Positions 10,048 to 19,184 of a stretch of DNA of 64,000 nucleotides are shown here, one piece after another. Origin of the DNA: Clostridium pasteurianum DSM 525 = ATCC 6013. GTDB taxonomy: Bacteria > Bacillota > Clostridia > Clostridiales > Clostridiaceae. Under the pieces are notes generated by a model. It was not told where the DNA came from. It was given only the letters and a program-made list of their open reading frames with translations, and made no database searches. Each line of letters begins with the position of its first letter. The first letter of the stretch is position 1. The stretch spans positions 2,882,384 to 2,946,383 of the forward strand of contig NZ_CP009268.1 in the NCBI RefSeq assembly GCF_000807255.1. Reading direction: 5' to 3'. The translations under genes were made by a program, and so were the position numbers.

Positions 10048-10905
10048 TTAAACACCAGAATAAGCAGAGAAACCTCCATCTACTGGTATAACTACACCAT
10101 TTACAAAGCTTGAAGCCTTGCTATCTATAAGCCAAAGTAATGTTCCCAATAATTCTTCACATTCACCGAATCTATCCATTGGAGTTGCATTTAATATTTT
10201 CTTAGATCTTTCAGTATAACTTCCATCTTCATTTAACAGAAGTGCTTTATTTTGATTGGTTATAAGAAAACCTGGAGCTATTGCATTAACTCTTATTCCA
10301 ACCTTTGAAAAATGCACTGCCAACCATTGAGTAAAGTTAGATACTGCTGCCTTGGCGCCACTATATGCTGGAATTTTTGTAAGAGGAGTAAAAGCATTCA
10401 TGGAAGATATATTAACTATAGCTGCATCTTTTTTATCTATCATATCAGTTGCAAATACTTGAGTTGGAAGAAGTGTTCCAAGGAAATTTAAATTAAAGAC
10501 AAATTCTATGCCCTTTGGGTCTAAATCGAAGAAAGTTGTTTCTCCTTCTTTTTTATTTTCTAAATCTTCTTTAGATAGATATTCTTTTGAAGTAGTACCC
10601 TTTGGATTATTACCTCCTGCACCATTTAATAGCACATCACAAGTACCAAATTTTTCATTTACTACACTCTTAGCATTTTTAAGACTTTCAATGTCAAGTA
10701 CATCTGTTACCACGCTGATGGCAACTCCACCATTGGAATTAATTTCTTTTGCAACAGTAGCAGCTCTCTCTTCATTTCTATCTAAAACAGCTATTTTGGC
10801 TCCGCATTGACCTAATGCCTTAGCAAAAGTACCACATATAACTCCACCAGCACCAGTAACTACTATAACTTTATCTTTTAAATCAATTTGAAATGGTAAT
10901 TCCAT
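10048..10905 (-). CDS. D-mannonate oxidoreductase (fructuronate reductase), SDR type
   Basis: A 285-residue short-chain dehydrogenase with TGAGGVICG (17-25), Ser168, Tyr181 and Lys185 (ISSMNAFTPLTKIPAYSGAK), and an insertion around residues 100-135. This layout matches the SDR-type mannonate oxidoreductase found beside uxuA in Firmicutes (YjmF/UxuB of B. subtilis), which interconverts D-fructuronate and D-mannonate. It lies 88 bases downstream of uxuA in the same direction. It is the last gene of the unit starting at 14615. Confidence 0.82.
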   Translation of the reverse strand: MELPFQIDLKDKVIVVTGAGGVICGTFAKALGQCGAKIAVLDRNEERAATVAKEINSNGGVAISVVTDVLDIESLKNAKSVVNEKFGTCDVLLNGAGGNNPKGTTSKEYLSKEDLENKKEGETTFFDLDPKGIEFVFNLNFLGTLLPTQVFATDMIDKKDAAIVNISSMNAFTPLTKIPAYSGAKAAVSNFTQWLAVHFSKVGIRVNAIAPGFLITNQNKALLLNEDGSYTERSKKILNATPMDRFGECEELLGTLLWLIDSKASSFVNGVVIPVDGGFSAYSGV

Positions 10906-10993
10906 AAACTACATCCCCCTATAAATTTTTAATTTATGATTTAGTTTTTTATGTTCTATTTCACGAGACTTCCTATAATGTTGCAATTAATCT

Positions 10994-12040
10994 TTATTTA
11001 GATTGCTTTTCAAGACTTTCCCATATGCCATTTAAATAAGTTGCTCCTAAAGCTCTATCATAAAGTCCATATCCAGGTCTTCCAGTTTCTCCCCATATCA
11101 TTCTTCCATGATCTGGCCTCATTGGTCCATCAAAACCTACATCATGATAGGCCTTCATAATTTCTACCATATCCAAGGAACCATCTTCACTTCTATGAGC
11201 TGACTCTTCAAAGCTCTTATTTCCAGTAATTTTTATATTCCTCGTATGTGCAAAATGTATTCTTCCCTTACCTCCAAAATAACGAATCATATCTGGTATA
11301 TCGTTCTTAGGATTAGGTCCTAAGGAACCTGAACAAAGAGTTATACCATTATTTGGGCTATCTACTAGATTTATCAATCTGTCAAAATTTTCCTTGCTGG
11401 TTATTATCCTTGGAAGACCAAATATTGACCAAGGTGGATCATCCGGATGTATTGCCATCTTTATTGATACTTCATCAGCTACAGCAATAACTTTCTTTAA
11501 AAAATATTTTAGATTATTCCAAAGGTCTTCTTCTGAAATTTCCTTATACTGATTTAGTAAATCTCTAAGTCCCTCTTTTGTGTAACTTGAATCCCATCCT
11601 GGTAAAGATAATTCTCCCTTTACAGGATCCATCTTTTCTACAGTTTCCTGTCTGTATATAAGTGCTGTGGAACCATCTTCTAATTCATAATCCAACTGTG
11701 ATCTAGTCCAGTCAAATACTGGCATAAAATTATAACAAACAACTTTTATTCCTGTTTTAGATAAATTCCTTAAGTTTTCACAATAATTATCAATATATCT
11801 ATCTCTAGTTGGAAGTCCCATTTTTATATCTTCATGAACTGGTACACTTTCTACAGTTTCAAAACTTAAGCCATGATCCTCTATCTTCTTTTTTAGGGCT
11901 ATTATTTTTTCCATAGGCCATACTTCACCTACAGGAACATCATAAATTGCGGATACTATTCCTGTTACTCCCGGTATCTGTTTTATCTGATCCAGAGTTA
12001 CTTTATCATCATCTCCATACCATCTAAATGTCATCTGCAT
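10994..12040 (-). CDS. uxuA: Mannonate dehydratase
   Basis: A 348-residue enzyme that dehydrates D-mannonate to 2-keto-3-deoxygluconate. UxuA hallmarks are the N-terminal MTFRWYG, the [17 protein letters not shown] segment, HFAHTRNIK, and [11 protein letters not shown] near the C-terminus, which supply the metal-binding His and Cys residues of the family. AAGGAGAGG lies nine bases before the ATG. It is followed by the mannonate oxidoreductase, the preceding step in the pathway. No KDG kinase or aldolase is present in this window. Confidence 0.95.
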   Translation of the reverse strand: MQMTFRWYGDDDKVTLDQIKQIPGVTGIVSAIYDVPVGEVWPMEKIIALKKKIEDHGLSFETVESVPVHEDIKMGLPTRDRYIDNYCENLRNLSKTGIKVVCYNFMPVFDWTRSQLDYELEDGSTALIYRQETVEKMDPVKGELSLPGWDSSYTKEGLRDLLNQYKEISEEDLWNNLKYFLKKVIAVADEVSIKMAIHPDDPPWSIFGLPRIITSKENFDRLINLVDSPNNGITLCSGSLGPNPKNDIPDMIRYFGGKGRIHFAHTRNIKITGNKSFEESAHRSEDGSLDMVEIMKAYHDVGFDGPMRPDHGRMIWGETGRPGYGLYDRALGATYLNGIWESLEKQSK

Positions 12041-12090
12041 AGGTTTTCCCTCTCCTTTTATAAATTTTATTTTATATATAAATACTTTAT

Positions 12091-13104
12091 CTATAATACA
12101 GCATTTATTTTCAAATATTTTTCTGGATGTTCTGATAAGTCCTTCACTGATTCTGGTACTTCATCCAGCCTAACCACTTTACTAATTATAGGTTTTACAT
12201 CTATAATACCTTTAGATATTAATTCCAATGCCTCGGGAAATTCACCAGCACTAGTTCTTGATCCCCTGATATCGATTTCTTTTTTAGTAAAAAGTCCTGT
12301 AGGAAGCAAAGTGTCCTTTTTAGGCCATCCTGTAAATGCTATTCTTCCTGCATAGGAAACAAAATCAATAGTATTTCTTATAGCTGTATTTGCTCCAGAC
12401 GCTTCAATTACAACCTCCGCCATCCTTCCGTTAGTAATATTTTTTATAACTTCCTCTGCATTTTGATTTTTTGAATTTATAATGTATTTTATTCCTAATT
12501 TCTTTGCAAACTCCAATCTTTCATCTACTATATCCACAAGTACTGGTGTTGCTCTATAAGCTAATGCAGCCAGTGCTGCCAAAAGTCCTATAGGACCAGC
12601 CCCTATTATAGCTACATGTTCTCCTTCTTTGACCTCAGTCCTGTGAATAGCATGAAGTGCTATTGTAAGCGGTTCCGCCATAGGTACTTGTTCCCAGGAA
12701 ATGTTACTTGGAACTTTATTCATAAGTTTAATTGGATGAGAAAATAATTCCGTCATTCCGCCATCTATATGAACTCCTAAAACTTTTAAATCTTCACAAC
12801 AATTTGTTCTCTTCAAACTACAAGGATAGCAATTTCCACAATAGACATAAGGATCTATTATTACTCTATCGTGAACTTTAATATCCTTATCATTCTCTTC
12901 TACATCTATTACTTCACCGGCTATTTCATGACCTATAACTCTAGGATAGCTTACTAAGGGATTGGTACCACGATATGCACCTATATCAGACCCGCATATA
13001 CCTATGGATTTTACCTTTATGAGAGCCTCACCCTTTTTTCTAATAGGATTTTTTATGTCTTTAATACCTATTTTCCCTGGATCCTCTAAATAAACAGCTT
13101 TCAT
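12091..13104 (-). CDS. Zinc-dependent sugar-acid dehydrogenase (RspB/YjmD/LgoD type)
   Basis: A 337-residue medium-chain dehydrogenase. Catalytic zinc ligands are in GICGSD and GHE (residues about 37-39 and 58-60), the structural zinc loop is [15 protein letters not shown], and the NAD-binding motif is GAGPIG. The family oxidises hexonates such as L-gulonate or L-galactonate at C5. A homologue (YjmD) sits in the B. subtilis hexuronate operon, so it probably feeds fructuronate or tagaturonate into the UxuB step. It is packed 50 bases upstream of uxuA. Confidence 0.8.
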   Translation of the reverse strand: MKAVYLEDPGKIGIKDIKNPIRKKGEALIKVKSIGICGSDIGAYRGTNPLVSYPRVIGHEIAGEVIDVEENDKDIKVHDRVIIDPYVYCGNCYPCSLKRTNCCEDLKVLGVHIDGGMTELFSHPIKLMNKVPSNISWEQVPMAEPLTIALHAIHRTEVKEGEHVAIIGAGPIGLLAALAALAYRATPVLVDIVDERLEFAKKLGIKYIINSKNQNAEEVIKNITNGRMAEVVIEASGANTAIRNTIDFVSYAGRIAFTGWPKKDTLLPTGLFTKKEIDIRGSRTSAGEFPEALELISKGIIDVKPIISKVVRLDEVPESVKDLSEHPEKYLKINAVL

Positions 13105-13125
13105 AAAAAATTTACACCTCTTTAT

Positions 13126-14133
13126 TTAAATAAATTCTTTAAAATTTTTATTTATTCTGTATTCTTTTAATATTTCATCTACTACCTTACTAGTCCTTGC
13201 AGCACTTTCTAAATCACCATTGCATTTTCCTTTTCCCGTCAATTGATTTACTATACTTTGAATGAAAGGTTGCTGAACATGTTCAGGATCATTATATCTA
13301 TATTCTACTGTATTTTCTTCTGTTTTTACATATATAGGATTTTGGCTGAAAAATTCAAAATATATTTTCCCTTTACTTCCTATTATTTCAACCTTATCAT
13401 AGTTTTCAAAAGCTGTAAAACACCAAGTTCCAGTACCTTGTATACCATTTTTAAAATTCCAATTAGCTGTTACTATATCTTCTACTTCGTATAATCCAGC
13501 TTGATTGGATGCCTTTCCCTTCACTTCTGAAAGAGGTCCAAATAGAAAATCTAAAATATCAATTGCATGAACTGCCATATCAACAAATTTTCCTCCGCCA
13601 GCAACTTTTGGTATCAATCTCCAAGGTAAATTGTTCTTACAATAATCTTCTTTTTCAGTTTTTTTATATAAAATCACATTTACAAATCTTATATCTCCTA
13701 TAAATTTATTATCAATTAATTCTTTAACTTTATTAAAGCGTTCCATAGCTCTTCTATAATAAGCAACAAAAGCACAGGTATTAGTTTTTTTAAATTCTTG
13801 TATTATTTCCAGACAATCTTTATAGGTCTGCGCCATAGGCTTTTCAATATAGGCAACCTTTTTAGCTATAGCACATTTTATGGCATATTCCTTATGAAAA
13901 GCTGGAGGCGTTGCAATATATACTGCATCTATAATTGGATCATTAATTAATTCATCTGCACTTTCGTAAACCTTAGGAACATTATGCCTTTTAGCATAAT
14001 TCTTAGCTTTTTCGACTCTCAAACTGCTTACAGCTTCTAAGGTTGAATTTTCACATTTATAAAATCCTGGCCCACTTTTGACCTCTGCTACATCCCCGCA
14101 GCCAATCATTCCCCAATGTACAGTTCTCATCAT
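13126..14133 (-). CDS. Gfo/Idh/MocA family oxidoreductase
   Basis: A 335-residue NAD(P)-dependent oxidoreductase with an N-terminal Rossmann fold (WGMIGCGDVAEVKSGP), the conserved EKPMAQT motif (Lys about residue 98) and the GGGKFVDMAVHAIDIL helix carrying the catalytic Asp/His pair. Members oxidise or reduce sugars and sugar acids. The substrate is unknown here; the operon suggests a hexuronate-related compound. Two consecutive ATGs (14133, 14130) follow GAAGGTG; either could be used. It lies 11 bases after the YhcH gene. Confidence 0.85.
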   Translation of the reverse strand: MMRTVHWGMIGCGDVAEVKSGPGFYKCENSTLEAVSSLRVEKAKNYAKRHNVPKVYESADELINDPIIDAVYIATPPAFHKEYAIKCAIAKKVAYIEKPMAQTYKDCLEIIQEFKKTNTCAFVAYYRRAMERFNKVKELIDNKFIGDIRFVNVILYKKTEKEDYCKNNLPWRLIPKVAGGGKFVDMAVHAIDILDFLFGPLSEVKGKASNQAGLYEVEDIVTANWNFKNGIQGTGTWCFTAFENYDKVEIIGSKGKIYFEFFSQNPIYVKTEENTVEYRYNDPEHVQQPFIQSIVNQLTGKGKCNGDLESAARTSKVVDEILKEYRINKNFKEFI

Positions 14134-14144
14134 TTTTTCACCTT

Positions 14145-14615
14145 CTAAAGCAATGCAGTATTTACCTTTACAATAACTTTCCTTATACTTTCTGGAGTTC
14201 CTACTGAACAGGCAGGTCTATGGACATCATTTGGAAAAAGCACTGCAAAATTTCCCGGTTTCATTATCAAATCTATTTCATTTTCTGCATTTTCATAAAA
14301 CTTAATATCCTTTTCATCAAGTAAATCCTCTGTAATCTTATTATTACCAGTATCTCTAGCAAAACCTATTTTCTCCTTGCCTTCTACAGAAAATTGAACA
14401 TCAATATATTTTTTGTGAACTTCAGGTTTTGCATCATTTTTTTCTTTCGTAGTAGCATCTATAACCTGTGCAAATATATCATTTCCCTCAATTTCATAGA
14501 CACCTGCTTTCATATTTAAAAAATCATTATTCTTTAAATAATTAATCGTTTTCAAAATAGGTCCAGGAAGACTTTTCTCCATATCACCAAGATTATTTAT
14601 ATCACCAAATATCAT
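14145..14615 (-). CDS. YhcH/YjgK/YiaL family (DUF386) protein, second copy
   Basis: A 156-residue paralogue of the protein at 7753-8223, colinear over its whole length (MIFGDINNLGDM, EVHKKYIDVQFSV, GFARDTGNN, LFPNDVHRPAC). It is the first cistron of the five-gene unit ending with the uxuB-type gene. Its ribosome site is GGGGGTG. Two YhcH copies, each leading a unit with the same operator, suggest duplication of a regulated module. The biochemical role is uncertain; a sugar mutarotase or isomerase-like function has been suggested for the family. Confidence 0.85.
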   Translation of the reverse strand: MIFGDINNLGDMEKSLPGPILKTINYLKNNDFLNMKAGVYEIEGNDIFAQVIDATTKEKNDAKPEVHKKYIDVQFSVEGKEKIGFARDTGNNKITEDLLDEKDIKFYENAENEIDLIMKPGNFAVLFPNDVHRPACSVGTPESIRKVIVKVNTALL

Positions 14616-14681
14616 AATTACACCCCCGAATTTTTAATTATGTTCATTATATATCCCCCTATAGTCATATTCTTGACTATT

Positions 14682-14740
14682 TTATGAAAGGGCTTTCATA
14701 ACCATGTCTTAATTATAGTACATGTGAAAAAATATTTCAA
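14682..14740 (-). promoter_or_regulatory. Promoter with LacI-type operator for the uxu unit
   Basis: On the minus strand, TTGAAA (14735-14740), a 17-bp spacer and TATAAT (14712-14717) are followed ten bases later by the dyad TTATGAAAG-GG-CTTTCATAA (14682-14701), with nine-base arms. The dyad matches the one at 8284-8303 and is likely bound by the adjacent LacI-type regulator. The AT-rich stretch 14741-14959 holds nothing else recognisable. Confidence 0.82.
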
Positions 14741-14959
14741 TAGTTATTTTTAAAATTTTTTTCTATAAATACTTTAATAAGACTTATCAAAATATAATAA
14801 AATTTATTTTTTCTATATAACTAACTATTTTTAAATTCACAGTTATAATTTAAATAATAATAATTGCATTATTCGCAATCTATGCAGTACTAATACCCTT
14901 GCTACTGAGTATTACTCTTATAATCAAAGAATTATATTTTTGTCCATTGTCAGTTAAGT

Positions 14960-15118
14960 TTGACATTATATATACTAATAAAATATAATTAATATAAAAT
15001 TAAAAATAAATTAATATAAAAATTTTTTACATTAATTTATTTTTAATAATAGCAACAATAATTTACATAAATATACAATAAATCATAGATATATATTTAA
15101 AATTATAAGCGCTTTCAA
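14960..15118 (+). promoter_or_regulatory. Promoter and weak operator ahead of the lacI-type gene
   Basis: TTGACA (14960-14965), an 18-bp spacer and TATAAT (14984-14989) make a good SigA promoter. At 15103-15118, TTATAAG-CG-CTTTCAA resembles the operators of the catabolic units: one arm fits well and the other poorly. It lies 27 bases before the start codon, which suggests autoregulation by read-through blocking. Confidence 0.68.
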
Positions 15119-15145
15119 TTTTTTAGCTTTTATGGAGGAATAAAT

Positions 15146-16135
15146 ATGAATATATATGACATTGCAAAAGAAGCAGGAGTTTCCATAACAACAGTATCTA
15201 GAGTCCTCAATAATAAAGAGAATATAAGTAAAAAGACAAAAGAAAAAGTCCAATCTATATTAAATAAATATAATTATACGCCTAATGCTATAGCAAGAGG
15301 TTTAGTAGCCAAATCCATGAAATCAATAGGTGTAGTAACTACAGATATTACAGATATACATCATGGAAATACCGCTTATATAATTGAAAGAGAATTCAAT
15401 AAAATAGGATACAATGTAATTCTCTGCAATACTGGTGGAAAAACTATGGAGAGTATTAATTATATTAAAATGTTATCGGAACGAAATATAGATGGAATTA
15501 TATTGATGGGGTCGGTATTTAACGATGATGATATAAAATCTTCCATGGCTTCCTACATTAATAATATTCCCATGGTTATTATAAATGGTTTCTTAAATAT
15601 AGAAAATACACACTCGATATTAGTAGATGATGCTTATGGCATAAGCCTTTGTGTAGATCATTTGATTAATAGTGGTCACAGAGACATTGTATATGTAAAA
15701 GATCAAAATACCTACAGTGCCAATCAAAAAAAAGAAGGCTTTATAATGGGTATGAATAAAAATAATCTTTCTATAGATGATAATTCTATAATAAATGTAA
15801 AAAAGGGATTAGAAGGAGGAGCTGATGCTGTAGAAAAACTCATCCAACTAAATAAAAAATTTTCAGCTATAATATTCGGTGAAGATATAACTGCTATTGG
15901 AGGCATAAAGAAACTCAGATCTTTGGGTCTTCATATTCCAAAAGATGTGGCCATTACAGGTTTTAACAATTCTATTTTTGCTAGATGCTGTTATCCTGAA
16001 TTGACCTCCGTAGATAATAAGGTAGAAACTACCAGTTCCTTGAGCGTTAAACTATTAACAGATCTTATAGAAAAGAAAAATGTAGCATCGAATATATTGG
16101 TTCGTCCAGATTTAGTAATTAGGGAAAGTAGCTAA
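15146..16135 (+). CDS. LacI-family transcriptional regulator
   Basis: A 329-residue repressor with an N-terminal LacI helix-turn-helix (MNIYDIAKEAGVSITTVSRV), hinge helix (TPNAIARGLV) and a periplasmic-binding-protein-like effector domain ending LVRPDLVIRESS. The gene is divergent from the uxu unit and very likely controls the promoters at 8284-8335 and 14682-14740. The inducer would be a hexuronate or a pathway intermediate such as KDG or fructuronate; this is inferred. Its stop overlaps by four bases the end of the convergent gene at 16132. Confidence 0.9.
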   Translation: MNIYDIAKEAGVSITTVSRVLNNKENISKKTKEKVQSILNKYNYTPNAIARGLVAKSMKSIGVVTTDITDIHHGNTAYIIEREFNKIGYNVILCNTGGKTMESINYIKMLSERNIDGIILMGSVFNDDDIKSSMASYINNIPMVIINGFLNIENTHSILVDDAYGISLCVDHLINSGHRDIVYVKDQNTYSANQKKEGFIMGMNKNNLSIDDNSIINVKKGLEGGADAVEKLIQLNKKFSAIIFGEDITAIGGIKKLRSLGLHIPKDVAITGFNNSIFARCCYPELTSVDNKVETTSSLSVKLLTDLIEKKNVASNILVRPDLVIRESS

Positions 16136-16431
16136 AAATTAAATTTTAACTCTGCAGTTCCAACTTTTTTGTATTTTCTAAGCTTATACTTATGGACCTG
16201 GAAATCTATATCTATATTATATCCACTGTCTTTAAGCTGCTTTAATATTTGAATGCAGTCTTGAATTATATATAAAGTTTCAGTGGATATTTTCTGTTTA
16301 TTTTCCGAGAATTCCATTTTTCCAGCTTCATCAAGTTTATTACAATGACTATACAAATTTTTCACCAAATCTTTAAATTCTATTTCATCTATCTTCGTAT
16401 TAAAACTATTTTTCAATATTGGAATTTCCAT
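16132..16431 (-). CDS. Hypothetical 99-residue protein
   Basis: No family recognised. The protein is mostly helical and charged (EFKDLVKNLYSHCNKLDEAGK, then an amphipathic segment ETLYIIQDCIQILKQLKDSG), with a basic tail (HKYKLRKYKKVG) and no signal or membrane segment. AAAAGGAGTG lies eight bases from the ATG, so it is likely a real gene. It is convergent with the lacI-type gene and overlaps its stop. Confidence 0.6.
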   Translation of the reverse strand: MEIPILKNSFNTKIDEIEFKDLVKNLYSHCNKLDEAGKMEFSENKQKISTETLYIIQDCIQILKQLKDSGYNIDIDFQVHKYKLRKYKKVGTAELKFNF

Positions 16432-16532
16432 TTATCAGACACTCCTTTTCAACTTTTTCATTTTTTTTAATAATCACATAACATTTGATTTTTATAAAAT
16501 TCTTTGTATAATAATTAATAAATATAATCTAC

Positions 16533-16600
16533 AAACAGAGTTCTTTGTTTCAGGCGAAGTTTCTTTCCAGATGAAACTTAGAAATCGTTATTCAGAGACG
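16533..16600 (+). repeat. Dispersed hairpin repeat, copy 1
   Basis: A 21-base string at 16533-16553 (core CAGAGTTCTTTGTTTCAG) is repeated exactly at 63647-63667. In both places GTTTCA pairs with a downstream TGAAAC across a variable loop, and a GTTATTC motif follows. It lies directly upstream of the structured element at 16601. Function unknown. Confidence 0.6.
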
Positions 16601-16700
16601 TACCAGCCATTATCTCCCACTTTGATAGAAAAGTAGAGATCCCAAATTTTAATTTGGTGCGATGACTGTACAGAGTGCGTTGGAAGTATTGCGGCTGATA
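16601..16700 (+). ncRNA. Candidate structured RNA element, copy A
   Basis: The segment is closed by an 8-bp helix (16601-16608 with 16693-16700, one mismatch). Inside are CTCCCAC (16614-16620) facing GTTGGAA, the sequence GTAGAGA, the hairpin CCAAATT-TT-AATTTGG (16642-16657) and CTGTACAGAGTGC. The same order recurs on the minus strand at 30047-30192 with different but still complementary closing arms. No coding potential. It lies downstream of both clpA and the hypothetical gene. Whether it is transcribed is unknown. Confidence 0.55.
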
Positions 16701-16729
16701 GTCATCGGATAAATTTTCAAATAAAATTT

Positions 16730-16765
16730 AGCTGCTGTTATAAATATATTATTTTTACAGCAGCT
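16730..16765. repeat. Inverted repeat in the clpA downstream gap
   Basis: AGCTGCTGT (16730-16738) pairs perfectly with ACAGCAGCT (16757-16765) across an 18-base AT-rich loop. There is no T-run of note. It may be the 3' part of the preceding structured element. Confidence 0.45.
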
Positions 16766-16845
16766 GACCTCAAAATAAGCTGTCCACTTGTTTTAGATTA
16801 TTTACAAATTACTATTTTTTATACAATAATTCAATACAAATATTT

Positions 16846-16900
16846 TAAATAAAAAAGCTATATTACAATACATAAATAATGCATTATAATATGGCTTTTT
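16846..16900 (-). terminator. Rho-independent terminator of clpS-clpA
   Basis: Arms 16852-16865 and 16887-16900 pair over 14 positions with one G-T type mismatch. On the minus strand the stem ends in a T-rich run. It starts 24 bases after the clpA stop. Confidence 0.8.
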
Positions 16901-16923
16901 ATTACTCCAATATAAAAAAACTT

Positions 16924-19182
16924 TTAATTAAAATCATTGCTGATTATTATATCTTCATCTTTAACATCTATCACGGCAGTTCCGCCTTTAGATAAATTTC
17001 CAAAAAGAACTTCATCTACAAAATAAGGCTTAATTTTATGCTGTACTACCCTAAAAATTTCTCTAGCTCCATAAATTGATGAATATCCCTTTTCTGCAAT
17101 CCATTTGTAACAAGCATCCGTAATCTTTAATTTTATATTTTTCTGTAAAAGCTTTTCTTCAAATTCTCTAAGTGCTTTCTTTGCAATCAGTAATGCCATG
17201 TCTTCACTAATAGGGTTAAATACTACAACATCATCAAGTCTATTTCTAAATTCTGGTGAAAATACTCTTTCAACTTCCTTTTGGATCTCTTCACCTTCCA
17301 ATTTTCTCTCACCAAAACCGATTATGGATTTTCCAACTTTAGAAGCACCTGCATTAGAAGTCATTATCAAAATAACATTTCTAAAGTCAGCTTTCTTCCC
17401 TGTATTATCTGTAAGTGTTGCATAATCCATCAATTGGAGGAGAACATTTAAGATATCAGGATGGACTTTCTCTATTTCATCTAATAAAAGTACACAATAA
17501 GGAGTTTTTCTCACAGCATCTGTTAATAGTCCTCCTTCTTCATATCCTACATATCCCGGTGGTGCACCTATTAACTTCGCAACAGAGTGTTTTTCTTGAT
17601 ATTCACTCATATCAAATCTTATAAGAGGTATCCCCAGTATTTCTGATAATTGTTTTGATATTTCTGTTTTTCCCACTCCAGTAGGTCCTACAAACAATAA
17701 ATTTGCAACAGTTCTATTGTCTTCATTAAACCCTGCTCTAGAACGTTTTATGGCTCTAACAACTGTTTCTATGGCCTCATCTTGTGAATATATTTCTGCC
17801 TTCATATCATTTTCAAGACTTTTCAACTTATCAATTTCACTAGTAGATACATTTTGCTCTGGAATTTTTGCCATGGAAGAAATAACTTTTTGAATATCTT
17901 CTTCCTTTATTATACTTATATCCTCTTCATTAGCTTTATGTATCTTAATATAGGCCCCAACTTCATCTATTACATCAATAGCTTTATCTGGGAGAAATCT
18001 ATCATTAATATATTTTGCAGATAACTCTGCTGCTGCACTTAGGGCCTCATTTGTATATTCCACTTCATGAAATTTTTCATAGTTTGATTTAAGACCAAGT
18101 AAAATTTTATAAGTTTCTTCCACTGAAGGTTCCAACACCTCTATTTTTTGAAATCTTCTAGATAGTGCTCTATCTTTTTCAAAAATCTTCTTATACTCAT
18201 CATAGGTGGTTGCCCCTATAAATTTAATTCTTCCATCTAGCAAAAATGGTTTTAAAATATTAGAAGCATCCATGGATCCTCCAGAGACAGAACCCGCCCC
18301 CACTATAGTATGAATTTCATCAATATATACAATAACGTTTCCCTTTTTTCTCAGCTTATTTAAAACCTTTTTTATCCTCTCTTCAAAATCTCCCCTATAT
18401 CTAGTTCCTGCCAATAAGCTTCCCATATCAAGATAATAAATACTACTTCCTCTAAGAGCCTTTGGAACTTTATTTTCAGCAATTAAATTTGCCAGACCCT
18501 CTGTTATGGCAGTTTTACCTACACCAGGTTCCCCAACGTGTACAGGATTATTCTTAAATCTTCTGCATAAAACCTGTATGCTCTTTTCTAAAATATCTTC
18601 TCTGCCTATAAGAGGGTCAATATTTCCCATTCTTGCTTTTTTTGTCAAATCAATAGTAAATTTGCTTATAAAACTTTCTTCTTCATTTATACTATTTTTA
18701 TCTTCACTTTGACTTTTATCACTATTTTCATTTTCACCTATGTCTTCATAATCTTCTACAAGAGAAACTCCATGAGTAATATAGTTTAAAATATCAAGTC
18801 TCTTTATACCTTGCTTCTTTAAAAAATAGCTAGCAAAATATTCTTCCTCATCATATATGGCTATAATAGCATCGCCTAATTTAATTTCATTTTTCCCCGC
18901 TGCCAATATATGTTGTGCCGCTTTATTTAATATATCTTGTATTCCTTCTGTCTGTATTGGATCAGCATTTTCTACAATACTTATATTATCTTTAAAATAA
19001 GTATTTAAATCATTTTTTAAAAGTTCCACATCTCCACCAAAGTTTTTTATCAATTTTTTTCCTTCATCAAAAAATAGTGAAGCATAAAGAATATGTTCTG
19101 GTGTAAAGTATTCGTGTTTTTTATCTTTAGCCTCATTGTAACCAGCAGTAATAATTTCATTTAATAAATCATCTATTCTCAT
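16924..19182 (-). CDS. clpA: ATP-dependent Clp protease ATP-binding subunit ClpA
   Basis: A 752-residue Hsp100 unfoldase: two Clp N-repeats (about 1-140), first AAA+ module with Walker A GEPGVGKT (217-224) and YIDEIHTIVGAG, and second AAA+ module with GPTGVGKT and LLLDEIEKVHPD. The IGF loop (SIIGFGER) for docking to ClpP is present. It lacks the coiled-coil middle domain of ClpB/ClpC, and it follows clpS by two bases, which identifies it as ClpA rather than ClpC. With ClpS it would deliver N-end-rule substrates to ClpP, encoded elsewhere. One Walker region reads NPVHVGEPG, a small deviation from the common NPIFVGEPG or NPLLVGEPG. Confidence 0.95.
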   Translation of the reverse strand: MRIDDLLNEIITAGYNEAKDKKHEYFTPEHILYASLFFDEGKKLIKNFGGDVELLKNDLNTYFKDNISIVENADPIQTEGIQDILNKAAQHILAAGKNEIKLGDAIIAIYDEEEYFASYFLKKQGIKRLDILNYITHGVSLVEDYEDIGENENSDKSQSEDKNSINEEESFISKFTIDLTKKARMGNIDPLIGREDILEKSIQVLCRRFKNNPVHVGEPGVGKTAITEGLANLIAENKVPKALRGSSIYYLDMGSLLAGTRYRGDFEERIKKVLNKLRKKGNVIVYIDEIHTIVGAGSVSGGSMDASNILKPFLLDGRIKFIGATTYDEYKKIFEKDRALSRRFQKIEVLEPSVEETYKILLGLKSNYEKFHEVEYTNEALSAAAELSAKYINDRFLPDKAIDVIDEVGAYIKIHKANEEDISIIKEEDIQKVISSMAKIPEQNVSTSEIDKLKSLENDMKAEIYSQDEAIETVVRAIKRSRAGFNEDNRTVANLLFVGPTGVGKTEISKQLSEILGIPLIRFDMSEYQEKHSVAKLIGAPPGYVGYEEGGLLTDAVRKTPYCVLLLDEIEKVHPDILNVLLQLMDYATLTDNTGKKADFRNVILIMTSNAGASKVGKSIIGFGERKLEGEEIQKEVERVFSPEFRNRLDDVVVFNPISEDMALLIAKKALREFEEKLLQKNIKLKITDACYKWIAEKGYSSIYGAREIFRVVQHKIKPYFVDEVLFGNLSKGGTAVIDVKDEDIIISNDFN

Positions 19183-19184
19183 AA

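Noticed and set aside
16601-16700. Assignment of the structured element to a known riboswitch (c-di-GMP, THF, cobalamin)
   Set aside because: None of the conserved cores I know for these classes is present.
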